A stretch of DNA of 52,392 nt from an uncultured Eubacteriales bacterium (GCA_900544295.1 UQUO01000011.1:1-52392), one strand, 5' to 3'; shown: positions 1 to 8,237, counted from the first letter of the stretch. A program made the numbers and translations. Notes: a model not told the origin generated them from the sequence alone.

Positions 1-30
1 GAAGCGGACACCTTAGCGGCCGAGTGGCAC

Positions 31-152
31 CTCCCACGCGAGTGGGAGAGGCGGGCGGGTCCCGAAACCTCACGGGGGCGCCACCACCCCATAAGCGTTT
101 TTCTTTGGGGCTCCACCCCGTTTCTTTGGGCAAGACCAAAGAAATGGGGTGG
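31..152. repeat. Hairpin-rich segment downstream of pnp
   Basis: Two inverted repeats are visible. The first is a 7-bp stem with a GCGA loop at 31-48 (CTCCCAC/GTGGGAG). The second is a long stem at 113-152, CCACCCC then TTTCTTTGG, loop GCAAGA, then the complementary arms, 17 pairs with one G-T wobble. TTTCTTTGG also occurs as a direct repeat at 102-110. No T-run follows on the minus strand, so this is not a standard intrinsic terminator for pnp. It may be an interspersed repeat. I see no gene in 1-225. Confidence 0.45.
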
Positions 153-225
153 AACAGGCAGCACCAACGTAAAGACAACCAACAGCAATACGGCGAGTTC
201 CCGAAACCCACCACCAACCCCTGCG

Positions 226-1053
226 TCACCTGCACATCTTGACGATGCTCTCCTTCACAAGGCGCTTGAACAGGGGAGCGGCGGCATCGGCGGCGGCCTG
301 GACTTCCTCGTGGGTCAGCGGCGTCGGGGAAAGCCCCGCGCCCTTGTTGCACACGCAGCTGATGCCGCACACGCGCATGCCGCAGTGCCGCGCCGCGACG
401 GCTTCCACCGCCGTGGACATGCCCACCGCATCCGCGCCGAGCACGCCCAGCATCCGCACCTCCGCCGGGGTCTCAAAGCAGGGGCCGGTCAGCTGGCAGT
501 AGACGCCCTCCTGCATTGCTATGCCCGCGTCCTTCGCCACGCCGCGGATGATGTCGCACAGCTCGGGGTCGTAGACATGCGACATGTCCGGGAAGCGCGT
601 GCCAAGCTCCTCGATGTTCGCGCCGACAAGCGGGTTGGGGAAGAACAGCATGATGTGGTCCGTTATGAGCATGAAATCGCCGGCGTCAAACTTCGGGTTC
701 ACACCGCCTGAGGCGTTCGTGAGGAAGAGCACTTCCGCGCCCAGCAGGTGCATCAGCCGCGCGGGCAGCACGACGTCGGAGAGCTCGTAACCCTCGTAAT
801 AGTGTATGCGGCCCTGCATGCACACAACAGGCGCGCCGTCGAGATAGCCGAAGATGAACTTGCCAGCGTGGCCCGGCACCGTGGAGACGGGAAAGCCCGG
901 GATGTCCGAATACGGCACCTCGCAGACCACGTCCAGCGCCTCGGCAAAGCCGCCCAGGCCGCTGCCCAGCACCAGCGCGGCCTTCGGCACGAAATCGGTG
1001 ACGGAGCGGACGTAATCGCGGCACTTGAGCAGTTTTTCGTAGCGTTTGTCCAT
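226..1053 (-). CDS. Purine nucleoside phosphorylase (class II / trimeric PNP-MTAP family)
   Basis: Phosphorolyses purine nucleosides to free base and (deoxy)ribose-1-phosphate in the cytoplasm. The 275-residue length fits the trimeric PNP family. Visible motifs are the phosphate loop GSGLGG near residue 31, GRIHYYEGY near 81, the base-binding FETPAE, GADAVGMST and the late Asn in CNKGAG. The Asn, rather than the Asp pair of methylthioadenosine phosphorylases, favours ordinary 6-oxopurine nucleosides; that reading is inference. GGAGGG lies 6 nt before the ATG. The stop codon of the upstream DUF4037 gene is 2 nt away, so the two are one operon. mtnA is divergent nearby, which makes a salvage role likely. 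Confidence 0.93.
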   Translation of the reverse strand: MDKRYEKLLKCRDYVRSVTDFVPKAALVLGSGLGGFAEALDVVCEVPYSDIPGFPVSTVPGHAGKFIFGYLDGAPVVCMQGRIHYYEGYELSDVVLPARLMHLLGAEVLFLTNASGGVNPKFDAGDFMLITDHIMLFFPNPLVGANIEELGTRFPDMSHVYDPELCDIIRGVAKDAGIAMQEGVYCQLTGPCFETPAEVRMLGVLGADAVGMSTAVEAVAARHCGMRVCGISCVCNKGAGLSPTPLTHEEVQAAADAAAPLFKRLVKESIVKMCR

Positions 1054-1055
1054 TT

Positions 1056-1985
1056 TTAACCCTCCATTACATGCAGGCCCCGTATCTCGGGGTCCTCGAT
1101 TTTTGACATTATCGAATAGGCGTGGGGTTCAAGATAGTCCCCAGCTGCGTCCGTCAGGCCCTGGAGCTTCAGCTCCGAGATGGCCAGGGCGGAGGCGGCC
1201 TCTATGTCCCGGGCAATGGCGCCGGCGTCGCGCCGGGTCGAGGAGGCGGCGATGTCCTTCAAATACGGCAGAGCCTCCGACATCGCGACCAGGCCCTCTG
1301 CTCCCGCGAACTGCCACTTGTAAAAGGGCTCGTAGCGGAAATTGAGCAGGTAAAGCATTGAGAGCGCCGCGTTCAGGAATTCCGCCAGCGCCAGCCTCGC
1401 GCCGAAAACGTCCCCGCGCCGCATGAGCCGCGGGAAGTTATACTGCCCGGACTGCGCCATCGTCGCCGCGCGGGCGGCGAGCTTTTTGAGGCGCACGTCC
1501 TCGGGATAGCAGGGCAGCAGACCATTCCGAACGGCGGAGAACTCGCCCAGGCCGTCCTCAAAGACCTCGCCAGAGGTACAGGTGGCCAGGAAGTGCTCCT
1601 GGATGCGCACCCAGCGCATGAGGGAATCCGGCACGCCGGGGCAGCCTATGTAATAGCGGTAGAAGTCCGACGTGCGCATAACACCGACGCGCTGCGCGCC
1701 GGTATGCGTGGGGCGGCGCTCGAAGCCCAGGTACTGCTTCGGCAGCTCATCGTAGGCGGCCTGGAGCGCCGCGCCGAATTTTTCATAGTCCGCGTCCGTG
1801 AGCCAGAGGATAAAGCCTGGGCCGAAGTCGTGGTCGCGGGAGAACTCGTCGTCGAGGCCGAGGCAGTCCGAGCCCTGCCCTGAAAGCCCCGCCGCCGCGC
1901 GGCCCATGACCTCGGGGAAAATGCGGAAAAGCTCCGGTTTTCCTATGTTTTCGTAATAGCTCTTGCAGAGCTCAAGACCTTTCAT
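1056..1985 (-). CDS. DUF4037 domain protein (nucleotidyltransferase-like)
   Basis: A 309-residue protein of the DUF4037 type. The N-terminal part has a nucleotidyltransferase-like signature, GQGSDCLGLDDEFSRDHD near residues 36-53, where a Gly-Ser is followed by clustered acidic residues that could bind metal. The rest is predicted helical, without a signal peptide or membrane segment. Members of the family are usually described only as uncharacterised nucleotidyltransferase-fold proteins; the substrate is unknown. It is the first gene of a two-gene unit with pnp, so a link to nucleoside metabolism is possible but rests only on position. Confidence 0.8.
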   Translation of the reverse strand: MKGLELCKSYYENIGKPELFRIFPEVMGRAAAGLSGQGSDCLGLDDEFSRDHDFGPGFILWLTDADYEKFGAALQAAYDELPKQYLGFERRPTHTGAQRVGVMRTSDFYRYYIGCPGVPDSLMRWVRIQEHFLATCTSGEVFEDGLGEFSAVRNGLLPCYPEDVRLKKLAARAATMAQSGQYNFPRLMRRGDVFGARLALAEFLNAALSMLYLLNFRYEPFYKWQFAGAEGLVAMSEALPYLKDIAASSTRRDAGAIARDIEAASALAISELKLQGLTDAAGDYLEPHAYSIMSKIEDPEIRGLHVMEG

Positions 1986-2118
1986 ATCATCACCTGACTA
2001 TATTTTTACCTATCTGCCCGAAAATTGCAAGCCCAAACGCAAAATATTGTGGTATTATAGTCCTTGCCGACCCCAAGCCTCCTCCAGCCCAAACTTTTAT
2101 CCATTTGGTGGTGCTGAA

Positions 2119-3171
2119 ATGGACCCTTTGAAGATCGATACTGTCAAACTCTCCGACGCGGGGGACGCCCTCGTCATCATTGACCAAACGCTGCTGCCGA
2201 ATGAGGTGAGATATCTCTCGCTCACGGCCACGGAGGATATCTGGGAGGCCATACGCGCCCTGCGCGTGCGCGGGGCGCCCGCCATCGGCGTGGCGGCGGC
2301 GTTCGGGGCCTACCTCGCGGCCTATTATGCCCCCGACGCCGAGCTTGAGGGACGCTTCCTCGCCGCCTGCGACTACCTCGCTACCTCCCGGCCCACGGCG
2401 GTGAATCTCTTTTGGGCACTCGACAGGATGCGCGCGGCCTATGGGCGCGTCAAGGCCCTGCCGCCCGCCGATATCCGCGCCGCTCTGCGCGCCGAGGCCC
2501 AGGCCGTCATGGACGAGGACATCGAGATAAGCCGCTCCATCGGCCGATACGGCCTTTCCCTGCTCCGCCCAGGCATGGGCATCCTCACCCACTGCAACGC
2601 CGGCACCCTCGCCACCGCCAAGTACGGTACCGCCCTCGCCCCCGTCTACGCCGCTATCGAGCGCGGCCTTCCCGGCCTGCGCGTCTACTGCGACGAGACG
2701 CGCCCCCTCCTCCAGGGCGCGCGCCTCTCGGCCTTCGAGATGGTCTCCGCCGGCGTGGACACCACCCTCCTGTGCGACAACATGGCCTCCTCCCTCATGA
2801 AGAGCGGTAAGGTTGACATAATATTCGTCGGCTGCGACCGCGTGGCCCGCAACGGCGACGCGGCGAACAAGATTGGCACCTCCGGTGTTGCGATTCTGGC
2901 GGCGCACTACGGCATCCCCTTCTACGTCTGCGCCCCCAGTTCGACCATCGACGGCGCGATAGCCTCCGGCGCGGACATCCCCATCGAGTTCCGCCCGCCC
3001 GAGGAGGTCACGGAGCTCTGGTACGAAAAACGCATGGCCCCCGAGGGCGTCGGCGTCTACAACCCCGCCTTTGACGTCGCCGACGCGGGCCTCATCACCG
3101 GCATCATCACCGAGCGCGGCCTCGTCCGCGCACCCTTTGAGGAGGGCTTTCGTGCGCTTGGACTGGTTTGA
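2119..3171 (+). CDS. mtnA: S-methyl-5-thioribose-1-phosphate isomerase
   Basis: Converts methylthioribose-1-phosphate to methylthioribulose-1-phosphate in methionine salvage; the fold is shared with eIF2B-like isomerases. Visible motifs are RGAPAIGVAAAFG, THCNAGTLAT with the catalytic-type Cys at residue 159, and VGCDRVARNGDAANKIGT with the Asp at residue 240, matching the spacing known for MtnA. The frame is open further upstream, but the ATG at 2119 gives the normal family length (350 residues) and the conserved N-terminus. The ribosome site is weak (GGTGGTG). No mtnK or mtnB is visible, so the rest of the route would have to be elsewhere. Confidence 0.93.
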   Translation: MDPLKIDTVKLSDAGDALVIIDQTLLPNEVRYLSLTATEDIWEAIRALRVRGAPAIGVAAAFGAYLAAYYAPDAELEGRFLAACDYLATSRPTAVNLFWALDRMRAAYGRVKALPPADIRAALRAEAQAVMDEDIEISRSIGRYGLSLLRPGMGILTHCNAGTLATAKYGTALAPVYAAIERGLPGLRVYCDETRPLLQGARLSAFEMVSAGVDTTLLCDNMASSLMKSGKVDIIFVGCDRVARNGDAANKIGTSGVAILAAHYGIPFYVCAPSSTIDGAIASGADIPIEFRPPEEVTELWYEKRMAPEGVGVYNPAFDVADAGLITGIITERGLVRAPFEEGFRALGLV

Positions 3172-3280
3172 CCTGCGGTGACGATCACGTTGCTTTTTTG
3201 TCGGAGCGTATCGAAAAGGTGAAGGCTCCGTTACAAAGAGGTTACGGCAGTTTACAATATGGCTTTTTTGCCCGAAGCCC

Positions 3281-3313
3281 TTGACAAGCGAGAGATAACA
3301 CTATATATTGTGA
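3281..3313 (+). promoter_or_regulatory. nrdG promoter overlapped by an NrdR box
   Basis: TTGACA (3281-3286), 17 bp, TATATT (3304-3309) is a near-consensus housekeeping promoter. ACACTATATATTGTGA at 3298-3313 matches 15 of 16 positions of the NrdR box as I know it (ACACWATATATWGTGT) and covers the -10. NrdR is the ATP/dATP-sensing repressor of ribonucleotide reductase genes, so binding here would block RNA polymerase. A second box usually occurs about three helical turns away; only a weak 9/16 match is seen at 3252-3267. Confidence 0.8.
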
Positions 3314-3393
3314 TACGGACGCTCCCGAGACCGCAATATGTGCGAATCCGGTGAGCGCCCGTTTATCGCTGGAAATGGAGATTATACGCGGAA

Positions 3394-4089
3394 ATGGACG
3401 TTTCAGGGCTGCAAAAGCTCACATTATTGGACTATCCGGGCCGCGTGGCCTGCACCGTCTTCACCGGCGGCTGCAATCTGCGCTGCCCCTTCTGCCACAA
3501 CGCCTCGCTGGCTCTGCCCGGGCGGGAGCGGGATGTAATAGGCCACGCGGAGCTGATGGCCTTCCTCAAAAAGCGCGTCGGTATCCTGGACGGCGTGGCC
3601 GTCACCGGCGGAGAGCCGCTGCTGCACGCAGGGCTTGAGGGCCTTCTCTCGGAGATAAAGGCTCTGGGCTACGCCGTGAAGCTCGACACGAACGGCACCT
3701 TCCCCGCCAGGCTGCGCGCGATAGTCGAGGCCGGGCTGGCCGACAGGGTCGCGATGGACATCAAGGCATCGCCCGAGCGCTACGCCGCCGTCACGGGCGT
3801 GCCGGGGCTGGACCTCGGGCCGATAAAGGAGTCTGTCGCCTATCTCATGGCCTGCGGCGTGGACTACGAATTCCGCACCACAGCTGTCAAGGGCCTGCAC
3901 CTGCCCGAAGATTTTGAGGGCATCGGACGCTGGATAGCCGGCGCGAGGGAGTATTACATCCAGGGCTTCAAGGACTCCGGCGACCTAATTGCCGCGCAGG
4001 GGCTCTCGGAGTTTTCCGAGGCCGAGATGCAGAGGCTGGCCGACATTGTGCGGCCCTATGTGCCCGCCGTAAAGCTCCGCGGCGTCTGA
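3394..4089 (+). CDS. nrdG: Anaerobic ribonucleotide reductase activating enzyme
   Basis: Radical SAM activase that uses a [4Fe-4S] cluster and S-adenosylmethionine to place the glycyl radical on NrdD. The cluster motif is CNLRCPFC at residues 27-34 and the SAM-binding GGEP motif follows near residue 72. At 231 residues it belongs to the longer NrdG type found in many anaerobes. The start at 3394 keeps the typical N-terminus up to the first cysteine; the ribosome site is weak. nrdD starts 62 nt after the stop codon, and the upstream NrdR-type site indicates that both genes are repressed together when deoxynucleotides suffice. Confidence 0.92.
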   Translation: MDVSGLQKLTLLDYPGRVACTVFTGGCNLRCPFCHNASLALPGRERDVIGHAELMAFLKKRVGILDGVAVTGGEPLLHAGLEGLLSEIKALGYAVKLDTNGTFPARLRAIVEAGLADRVAMDIKASPERYAAVTGVPGLDLGPIKESVAYLMACGVDYEFRTTAVKGLHLPEDFEGIGRWIAGAREYYIQGFKDSGDLIAAQGLSEFSEAEMQRLADIVRPYVPAVKLRGV

Positions 4090-4151
4090 GCCGCCTGGCG
4101 CGGTGTTTCCAAGGTTTATTATTTTAGATGGAATATACAGGAGGACAAAAG

Positions 4152-6575
4152 ATGTACAGGGTCAGGAAAAGAGAGGGCGAGCTTGTTGATTTCAATATCT
4201 CCAAGATAAGCAGCGCCATCACCAAGGCTTTCGACGCCACCGGCACGGAGTACAACGAGAGCGTCATAGACTTCCTCTCGCTCAAGGTCACGGCCGACTT
4301 CCAGAGCAAGATCGAAAACGGCTCCGTCTCCGTCGAGGACATCCAGGACAGCGTCGAGGCCGTGCTTTCCCGCGGGGGCTATGAGCATGTCGCCAAGGCC
4401 TACATACTCTACCGCCGTCAGCGCGAGAAGCTCCGCAACATGCGCTCCACCTACCTCGACTACAAGAACGTCGTGGACTCCTACCTCGACGCCTCCGACT
4501 GGCGCGTCAAGGAGAACAGCACGGTGAACTACTCCGTCGGCGGCCTCATCCTCTCGAACTCCGGCGCCATCACCGCCAACTACTGGCTCTCCGAGATATA
4601 CGACGACGAGATCGCCAACGCCCACAAGAACGCCGACCTCCACCTGCACGATCTCTCCATGCTCACCGGCTACTGCGCGGGCTGGAGCCTCAAGCAGCTC
4701 ATCCAGGAGGGCCTCGGCGGCATCCCCGGCAAGATCACCTCCTCCCCCGCGAGCCACCTGTCCACCCTCTGCAACCAGATGGTCAACTTCCTCGGCATCA
4801 TGCAGAACGAGTGGGCCGGCGCGCAGGCTTTCTCCAGCTTCGACACCTACCTCGCCCCCTTTGTCAAGGTCGATAACCTCAACTACAAAGAGGTCAAGCA
4901 GTGCATCCAGAGCTTTGTCTACGGCGTGAACACCCCCTCCCGCTGGGGTACGCAGGCGCCCTTCTCCAACATCACCCTCGACTGGACCGTCCCCGCTGAC
5001 CTGAAGGACCAGAAGGCCATCGTAGGCGGCAAGGAGCAGGACTTCACCTGCGGTGACTGCAAGGCCGAAATGGACATGGTCAACAAGGCCTTCATCGACA
5101 TCATGATAGAGGGCGACGCCAACGGCCGCGGCTTCCAGTACCCCATCCCCACCTACTCCATCACCCGCGATTTTGACTGGAGCCCCACCGAGAACAACAA
5201 GCTGCTCTTCGAGATGACCGCGAAGTACGGCACGCCGTATTTCTCTAACTACATAAACTCCGACATGGAGCCCTCCGACGTGCGCAGCATGTGCTGCCGC
5301 CTGAGGCTCGACCTGCGCGAGCTGCGCAAGAAGTCCGGCGGCTACTTCGGCTCCGGCGAGAGCACCGGCTCCATCGGCGTCGTCACGCTGAACATGCCCA
5401 GGCTCGCCTACCTTGCGAAGGACGAGGCCGACTTCTTCCGTCGCCTCGACAAGCTCATGGACATTGCCGCCCGCAGCCTCAAGATAAAGCGCGACGTCGT
5501 CACGAAGCTCATGAACGAGGGCCTCTACCCCTACACGAAGCGTTACCTCGGCACCTTCGACAACCACTTCTCCACCATCGGCCTCGTCGGCATGAACGAA
5601 GCCGGCCTCAACGCCAAGTGGGTCCGCGCCGACATGACGCACGAGAGCTGCCAGGAGTTCACCAAAAAGACCCTGAGCCACATGCTGAACCGCCTCTCCG
5701 ACTACCAGGAGAAATACGGCGACCTCTACAACCTCGAAGCCACCCCGGCCGAGAGCACGAGCTATCGCCTCGCCAAGCACGACGTGGAGCGCTATCCCGA
5801 CATCATCACCGCCGCTGAGGCGGGCGGCACCCCGTATTACACCAACAGCTCCCACCTGCCTGTCGGCTACACCGAGGACATCTTCGCGGCGCTGGACATT
5901 CAGGACGAGCTCCAGACCCTCTACACCTCCGGCACCGTCTTCCACGCCTTCCTGGGCGAGAAGCTGCCCGACTGGCAGGCCGCCGCGAGCCTCGTGCGCA
6001 AGATCGCCGAGAACTACAAGCTGCCCTACTACACCCTCAGCCCCACCTACTCCGTCTGCAAAAACGACGGCTACCTCGCCGGCGAGCAGTTCACCTGCCC
6101 GCACTGCGGCGAGAGCGCCGAGGTGTACAGCCGCATCACCGGCTACTACCGCCCGGTGCAAAACTGGAACGCGGGCAAGACGCAGGAGTACAAGGAGCGC
6201 AAGACCTACGACGTCGCGCACAGCCACCTCGACCCCGTGAAGCACCCGAAGGCCGCCTGCGGCTGCGGCGAGGAGCCGGACCTCGACAGGCACATCTCCC
6301 CCGCCGCGGAGCAGCCCGCCCAGCACATCGACAAGCTCGGCGCGGCCCTGCTCTTCACGACGCCGACCTGCCCTAACTGCCGACTCGCGGTGACGATGCT
6401 GGACAAGCAGGGCTTCGCCTATGAGAAGCTCAACGCCGAGGACAACGCCGAGCTCGCGATGAAGTACGGCGTGAAGCAGGCGCCGACGCTGGTCGTGACG
6501 GACGGCGAGCACTTCGAGAAGTACGCCGGAGCTGGCGCGATAAAGCAGTACGCCTCCGCGCACATGGCACAATGA
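4152..6575 (+). CDS. nrdD: Anaerobic (class III) ribonucleoside-triphosphate reductase with C-terminal redoxin domain
   Basis: Reduces ribonucleoside triphosphates to deoxynucleotides by a glycyl radical. AGGAGG at 4139-4144 lies 7 nt before the ATG at 4152, so that start (807 residues) is preferred to the in-frame ATG at 4128. An ATP-cone occupies about residues 1-90, the SMCCRLRLD segment contains the expected active-site Cys, and the radical Gly is residue 664 in RITGYYRP. Zinc-site cysteines are 636, 649 and 652. Residues about 725-807 form a thioredoxin/glutaredoxin-like domain with CPNC at 740-743. This suggests dithiol rather than formate as the electron source, which is inference. The gene overlaps the next by ATGA. 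Confidence 0.93.
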   Translation: MYRVRKREGELVDFNISKISSAITKAFDATGTEYNESVIDFLSLKVTADFQSKIENGSVSVEDIQDSVEAVLSRGGYEHVAKAYILYRRQREKLRNMRSTYLDYKNVVDSYLDASDWRVKENSTVNYSVGGLILSNSGAITANYWLSEIYDDEIANAHKNADLHLHDLSMLTGYCAGWSLKQLIQEGLGGIPGKITSSPASHLSTLCNQMVNFLGIMQNEWAGAQAFSSFDTYLAPFVKVDNLNYKEVKQCIQSFVYGVNTPSRWGTQAPFSNITLDWTVPADLKDQKAIVGGKEQDFTCGDCKAEMDMVNKAFIDIMIEGDANGRGFQYPIPTYSITRDFDWSPTENNKLLFEMTAKYGTPYFSNYINSDMEPSDVRSMCCRLRLDLRELRKKSGGYFGSGESTGSIGVVTLNMPRLAYLAKDEADFFRRLDKLMDIAARSLKIKRDVVTKLMNEGLYPYTKRYLGTFDNHFSTIGLVGMNEAGLNAKWVRADMTHESCQEFTKKTLSHMLNRLSDYQEKYGDLYNLEATPAESTSYRLAKHDVERYPDIITAAEAGGTPYYTNSSHLPVGYTEDIFAALDIQDELQTLYTSGTVFHAFLGEKLPDWQAAASLVRKIAENYKLPYYTLSPTYSVCKNDGYLAGEQFTCPHCGESAEVYSRITGYYRPVQNWNAGKTQEYKERKTYDVAHSHLDPVKHPKAACGCGEEPDLDRHISPAAEQPAQHIDKLGAALLFTTPTCPNCRLAVTMLDKQGFAYEKLNAEDNAELAMKYGVKQAPTLVVTDGEHFEKYAGAGAIKQYASAHMAQ

Positions 6576-6874
6576 CGGATTTCACGCGCCGCATTTACGA
6601 GGTCGTGAAGTCCATCCCGGCGGGCCGGGTGATGTCCTATGGCCGCGTGGCCGCCCTGGCGGGCAACACCCGCGGCGCACGGGGCGTGGGCTTCGCGCTA
6701 CACCGCAACCCGGAACCGGGCGTAATCCCATGCCACCGCGTGGTCTTCCGAGACGGCAGCGTCTGCACCGGCTACGCCTTCGGCGGACCTGAGGTCCAGC
6801 GCCGCCTGCTGGCCGAGGAGGGCGTGAGCTTTCTCCCCGACGGGCGGGTGGATATGGATACGTGCGGAATATAA
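6572..6874 (+). CDS. Short MGMT-family protein (O6-alkylguanine transferase C-terminal domain type)
   Basis: A 100-residue protein equal to the DNA-binding and active-site domain of O6-methylguanine-DNA methyltransferases. The active-site motif IPCHRVV retains Cys54, unlike alkyltransferase-like proteins, in which it is Trp. SYGRVAALAG and GVGFALHRNP fit the helix-turn-helix and recognition region. The N-terminal domain of full-length MGMT (about 160-175 residues) is missing. The ATG overlaps the nrdD stop codon (ATGA), so it is translationally coupled and probably shares the NrdR-controlled promoter, an odd partner for a nucleotide reductase. Alkyl transfer is plausible but not certain for this short form. 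Confidence 0.82.
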   Translation: MTDFTRRIYEVVKSIPAGRVMSYGRVAALAGNTRGARGVGFALHRNPEPGVIPCHRVVFRDGSVCTGYAFGGPEVQRRLLAEEGVSFLPDGRVDMDTCGI

Positions 6875-6882
6875 AATAACTT

Positions 6883-6919
6883 TGCCGCTGAAGTATACGT
6901 ATAATATACTTCAGCGGCA
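6883..6919 (+). terminator. Perfect 15-bp hairpin after the nrd operon
   Basis: The arms TGCCGCTGAAGTATA (6883-6897) and its exact complement (6905-6919) enclose a 7-nt loop. It lies 8 nt after the MGMT gene and 24 nt before the MBL gene start. The sequence after it (TGCTTTAAAAG) lacks a clean T-run, so termination is likely but may be partial. An operator role is the alternative. Confidence 0.55.
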
Positions 6920-6942
6920 TGCTTTAAAAGGGGATGTTTAGT

Positions 6943-7704
6943 ATGGGGAACTGGTTCACCATAGACAGGCTTGACAGCGGCACCCACATTATAAGCGAAT
7001 ACAGGCACTGGGAGGAAACGCACTGCTATCTCCTCCACGGCGAGGAACGCAGCCTGCTAATAGACAGCGGTCTGGGCATATGCAGGATAAGCGGCGAGGT
7101 TTCGAGACTGGTATCCGGACCGGTCATACCTGTTGCCACGCATATACACTGGGACCACATCGGCGGGCACGCCGAGTTTCCAGAGTTCTACGCTCACGAG
7201 GCAGAGCTGGACTGGCTCAGCGGGCAGTTCCCGCTGGATGCGGAGACGATACGGGCCATGGTAGTTGACCGCTGTGAGCTTCCGGAGGGTTTTGATGTCT
7301 CCGGGTACGAGATGTTCCAGGGCCAGCCCTCCTGCGTGCTGCATGACGGCGACAAAATAGAGCTCGGCGGACGCAGCGTCGAGGTGCTGCACACTCCCGG
7401 GCACTCGCCCGGGCACATGTGCTTCTGGGAGCCCGACAGGCGCTGGCTATATACCGGCGACCTCGTTTATGCGGAAATACTGCTCGCCTACTATCCCTCG
7501 ACCGACCCCGAAGCCTACCTGGACTCGCTTGAGCGCATAGCGGCGCTGCAGGCCGAGCGCATCTTCCCCGCGCACCACTCGCTTGATGTAAAGCCCGAGC
7601 TTGTGCTCAGAATGCGTGACGCCCTGCGTGAGCTGAAAGCCAGGGGCGAGCTCCACCACGGCAGCGGCGTCCACAACTACGGTGACTGGGGCATCTGGCT
7701 CTGA
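6943..7704 (+). CDS. MBL-fold metallo-hydrolase
   Basis: A cytoplasmic metallo-beta-lactamase-fold hydrolase of 253 residues. The metal motif THIHWDHIGGH (HxHxDH) is intact, followed by the later metal ligands in HTPGHSPGH and YTGDLVY and the C-terminal PAHH. These fit a binuclear zinc or iron centre of the glyoxalase II-like broad group. An in-frame ATG at 6934 touches the AAAGGGG ribosome site, while the ATG at 6943 lies 9 nt behind it, so the latter is chosen. The substrate cannot be deduced. The GNAT gene follows after 21 nt and is probably cotranscribed. Confidence 0.85.
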   Translation: MGNWFTIDRLDSGTHIISEYRHWEETHCYLLHGEERSLLIDSGLGICRISGEVSRLVSGPVIPVATHIHWDHIGGHAEFPEFYAHEAELDWLSGQFPLDAETIRAMVVDRCELPEGFDVSGYEMFQGQPSCVLHDGDKIELGGRSVEVLHTPGHSPGHMCFWEPDRRWLYTGDLVYAEILLAYYPSTDPEAYLDSLERIAALQAERIFPAHHSLDVKPELVLRMRDALRELKARGELHHGSGVHNYGDWGIWL

Positions 7705-7725
7705 CAACGGTCAAGGAGGGAAGCT

Positions 7726-8112
7726 ATGGACTACATTGTTGACGACAAACTGAGCGCGCCGGTGTTTTTGGCGCTGGCGAAAAACGTCTGGCCAGGGAAT
7801 TACGACGCAGCAAAGACTCAGGAGGCGCTGTACAGGACTCTGAATATCACCGCCTATGACGGCGGCCTGCTAGTCGGCTGCCTGCGTATTTTGACCGACG
7901 GATACTATTTCGGCACGATAACAGAGCTGCTCGTGCTGCCAGAATATCAGAAACGCGGCATCGGCAGCAGGCTGCTCGAACTTGCCAGAAAAAACTCGCC
8001 TACTATGCTTTACTTCGGGGCGCAGCCGGGGGTAGAGGGTTTCTACGAAAAGAATGGATGTAATAGGGGCTTGACTGCCTACATTATTGAAAAGCAGGGG
8101 GAAACACCATGA
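7726..8112 (+). CDS. GNAT-family N-acetyltransferase
   Basis: A single-domain acetyl-CoA-dependent acetyltransferase of 128 residues, of the size of minimal GNAT proteins. Motif A, ITELLVLPEYQKRGIGSRLL, includes the pyrophosphate-binding Q/R-x-x-G-x-G/A signature (QKRGIG). The C-terminal strand-helix FYEKNGC is typical of the fold. AAGGAGG stands 6 nt before the ATG. The acceptor substrate is unknown. It lies directly behind the MBL hydrolase gene. The gene end is embedded in an inverted repeat. Confidence 0.85.
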   Translation: MDYIVDDKLSAPVFLALAKNVWPGNYDAAKTQEALYRTLNITAYDGGLLVGCLRILTDGYYFGTITELLVLPEYQKRGIGSRLLELARKNSPTMLYFGAQPGVEGFYEKNGCNRGLTAYIIEKQGETP

Positions 8113-8125
8113 TTGGGTTTCCCCC
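8097..8125 (+). terminator. Hairpin at the 3' end of the GNAT gene
   Basis: GGGGGAAAC (8097-8105) pairs with GTTTCCCCC (8117-8125), and the stop codon lies inside the loop. There is no long T-run afterwards, so it is only a probable terminator. The remaining sequence up to the convergent larC stop (8126-8237) shows short inverted repeats but nothing I recognise. Confidence 0.45.
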
Positions 8126-8237
8126 TGTACTCTCTTCCTGAACTTTCGGGAGACAACAGGGATTCCAGGCCCCCTGGTTCTCGCCAGTTTTTGTAAGAGT
8201 TGAACAAATAACTCTGCGCTTTGCGCGTGAATCTGAT

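Noticed and set aside
3252..3267. Second NrdR box
   Set aside because: Only 9 of 16 positions match and the distance of 46 bp from the good box is unusual.
4119..6572. Very long open frame antisense to nrdD
   Set aside because: GC-rich codon use leaves stops rare on the opposite strand; no ribosome site or family match, and nrdD is certain.
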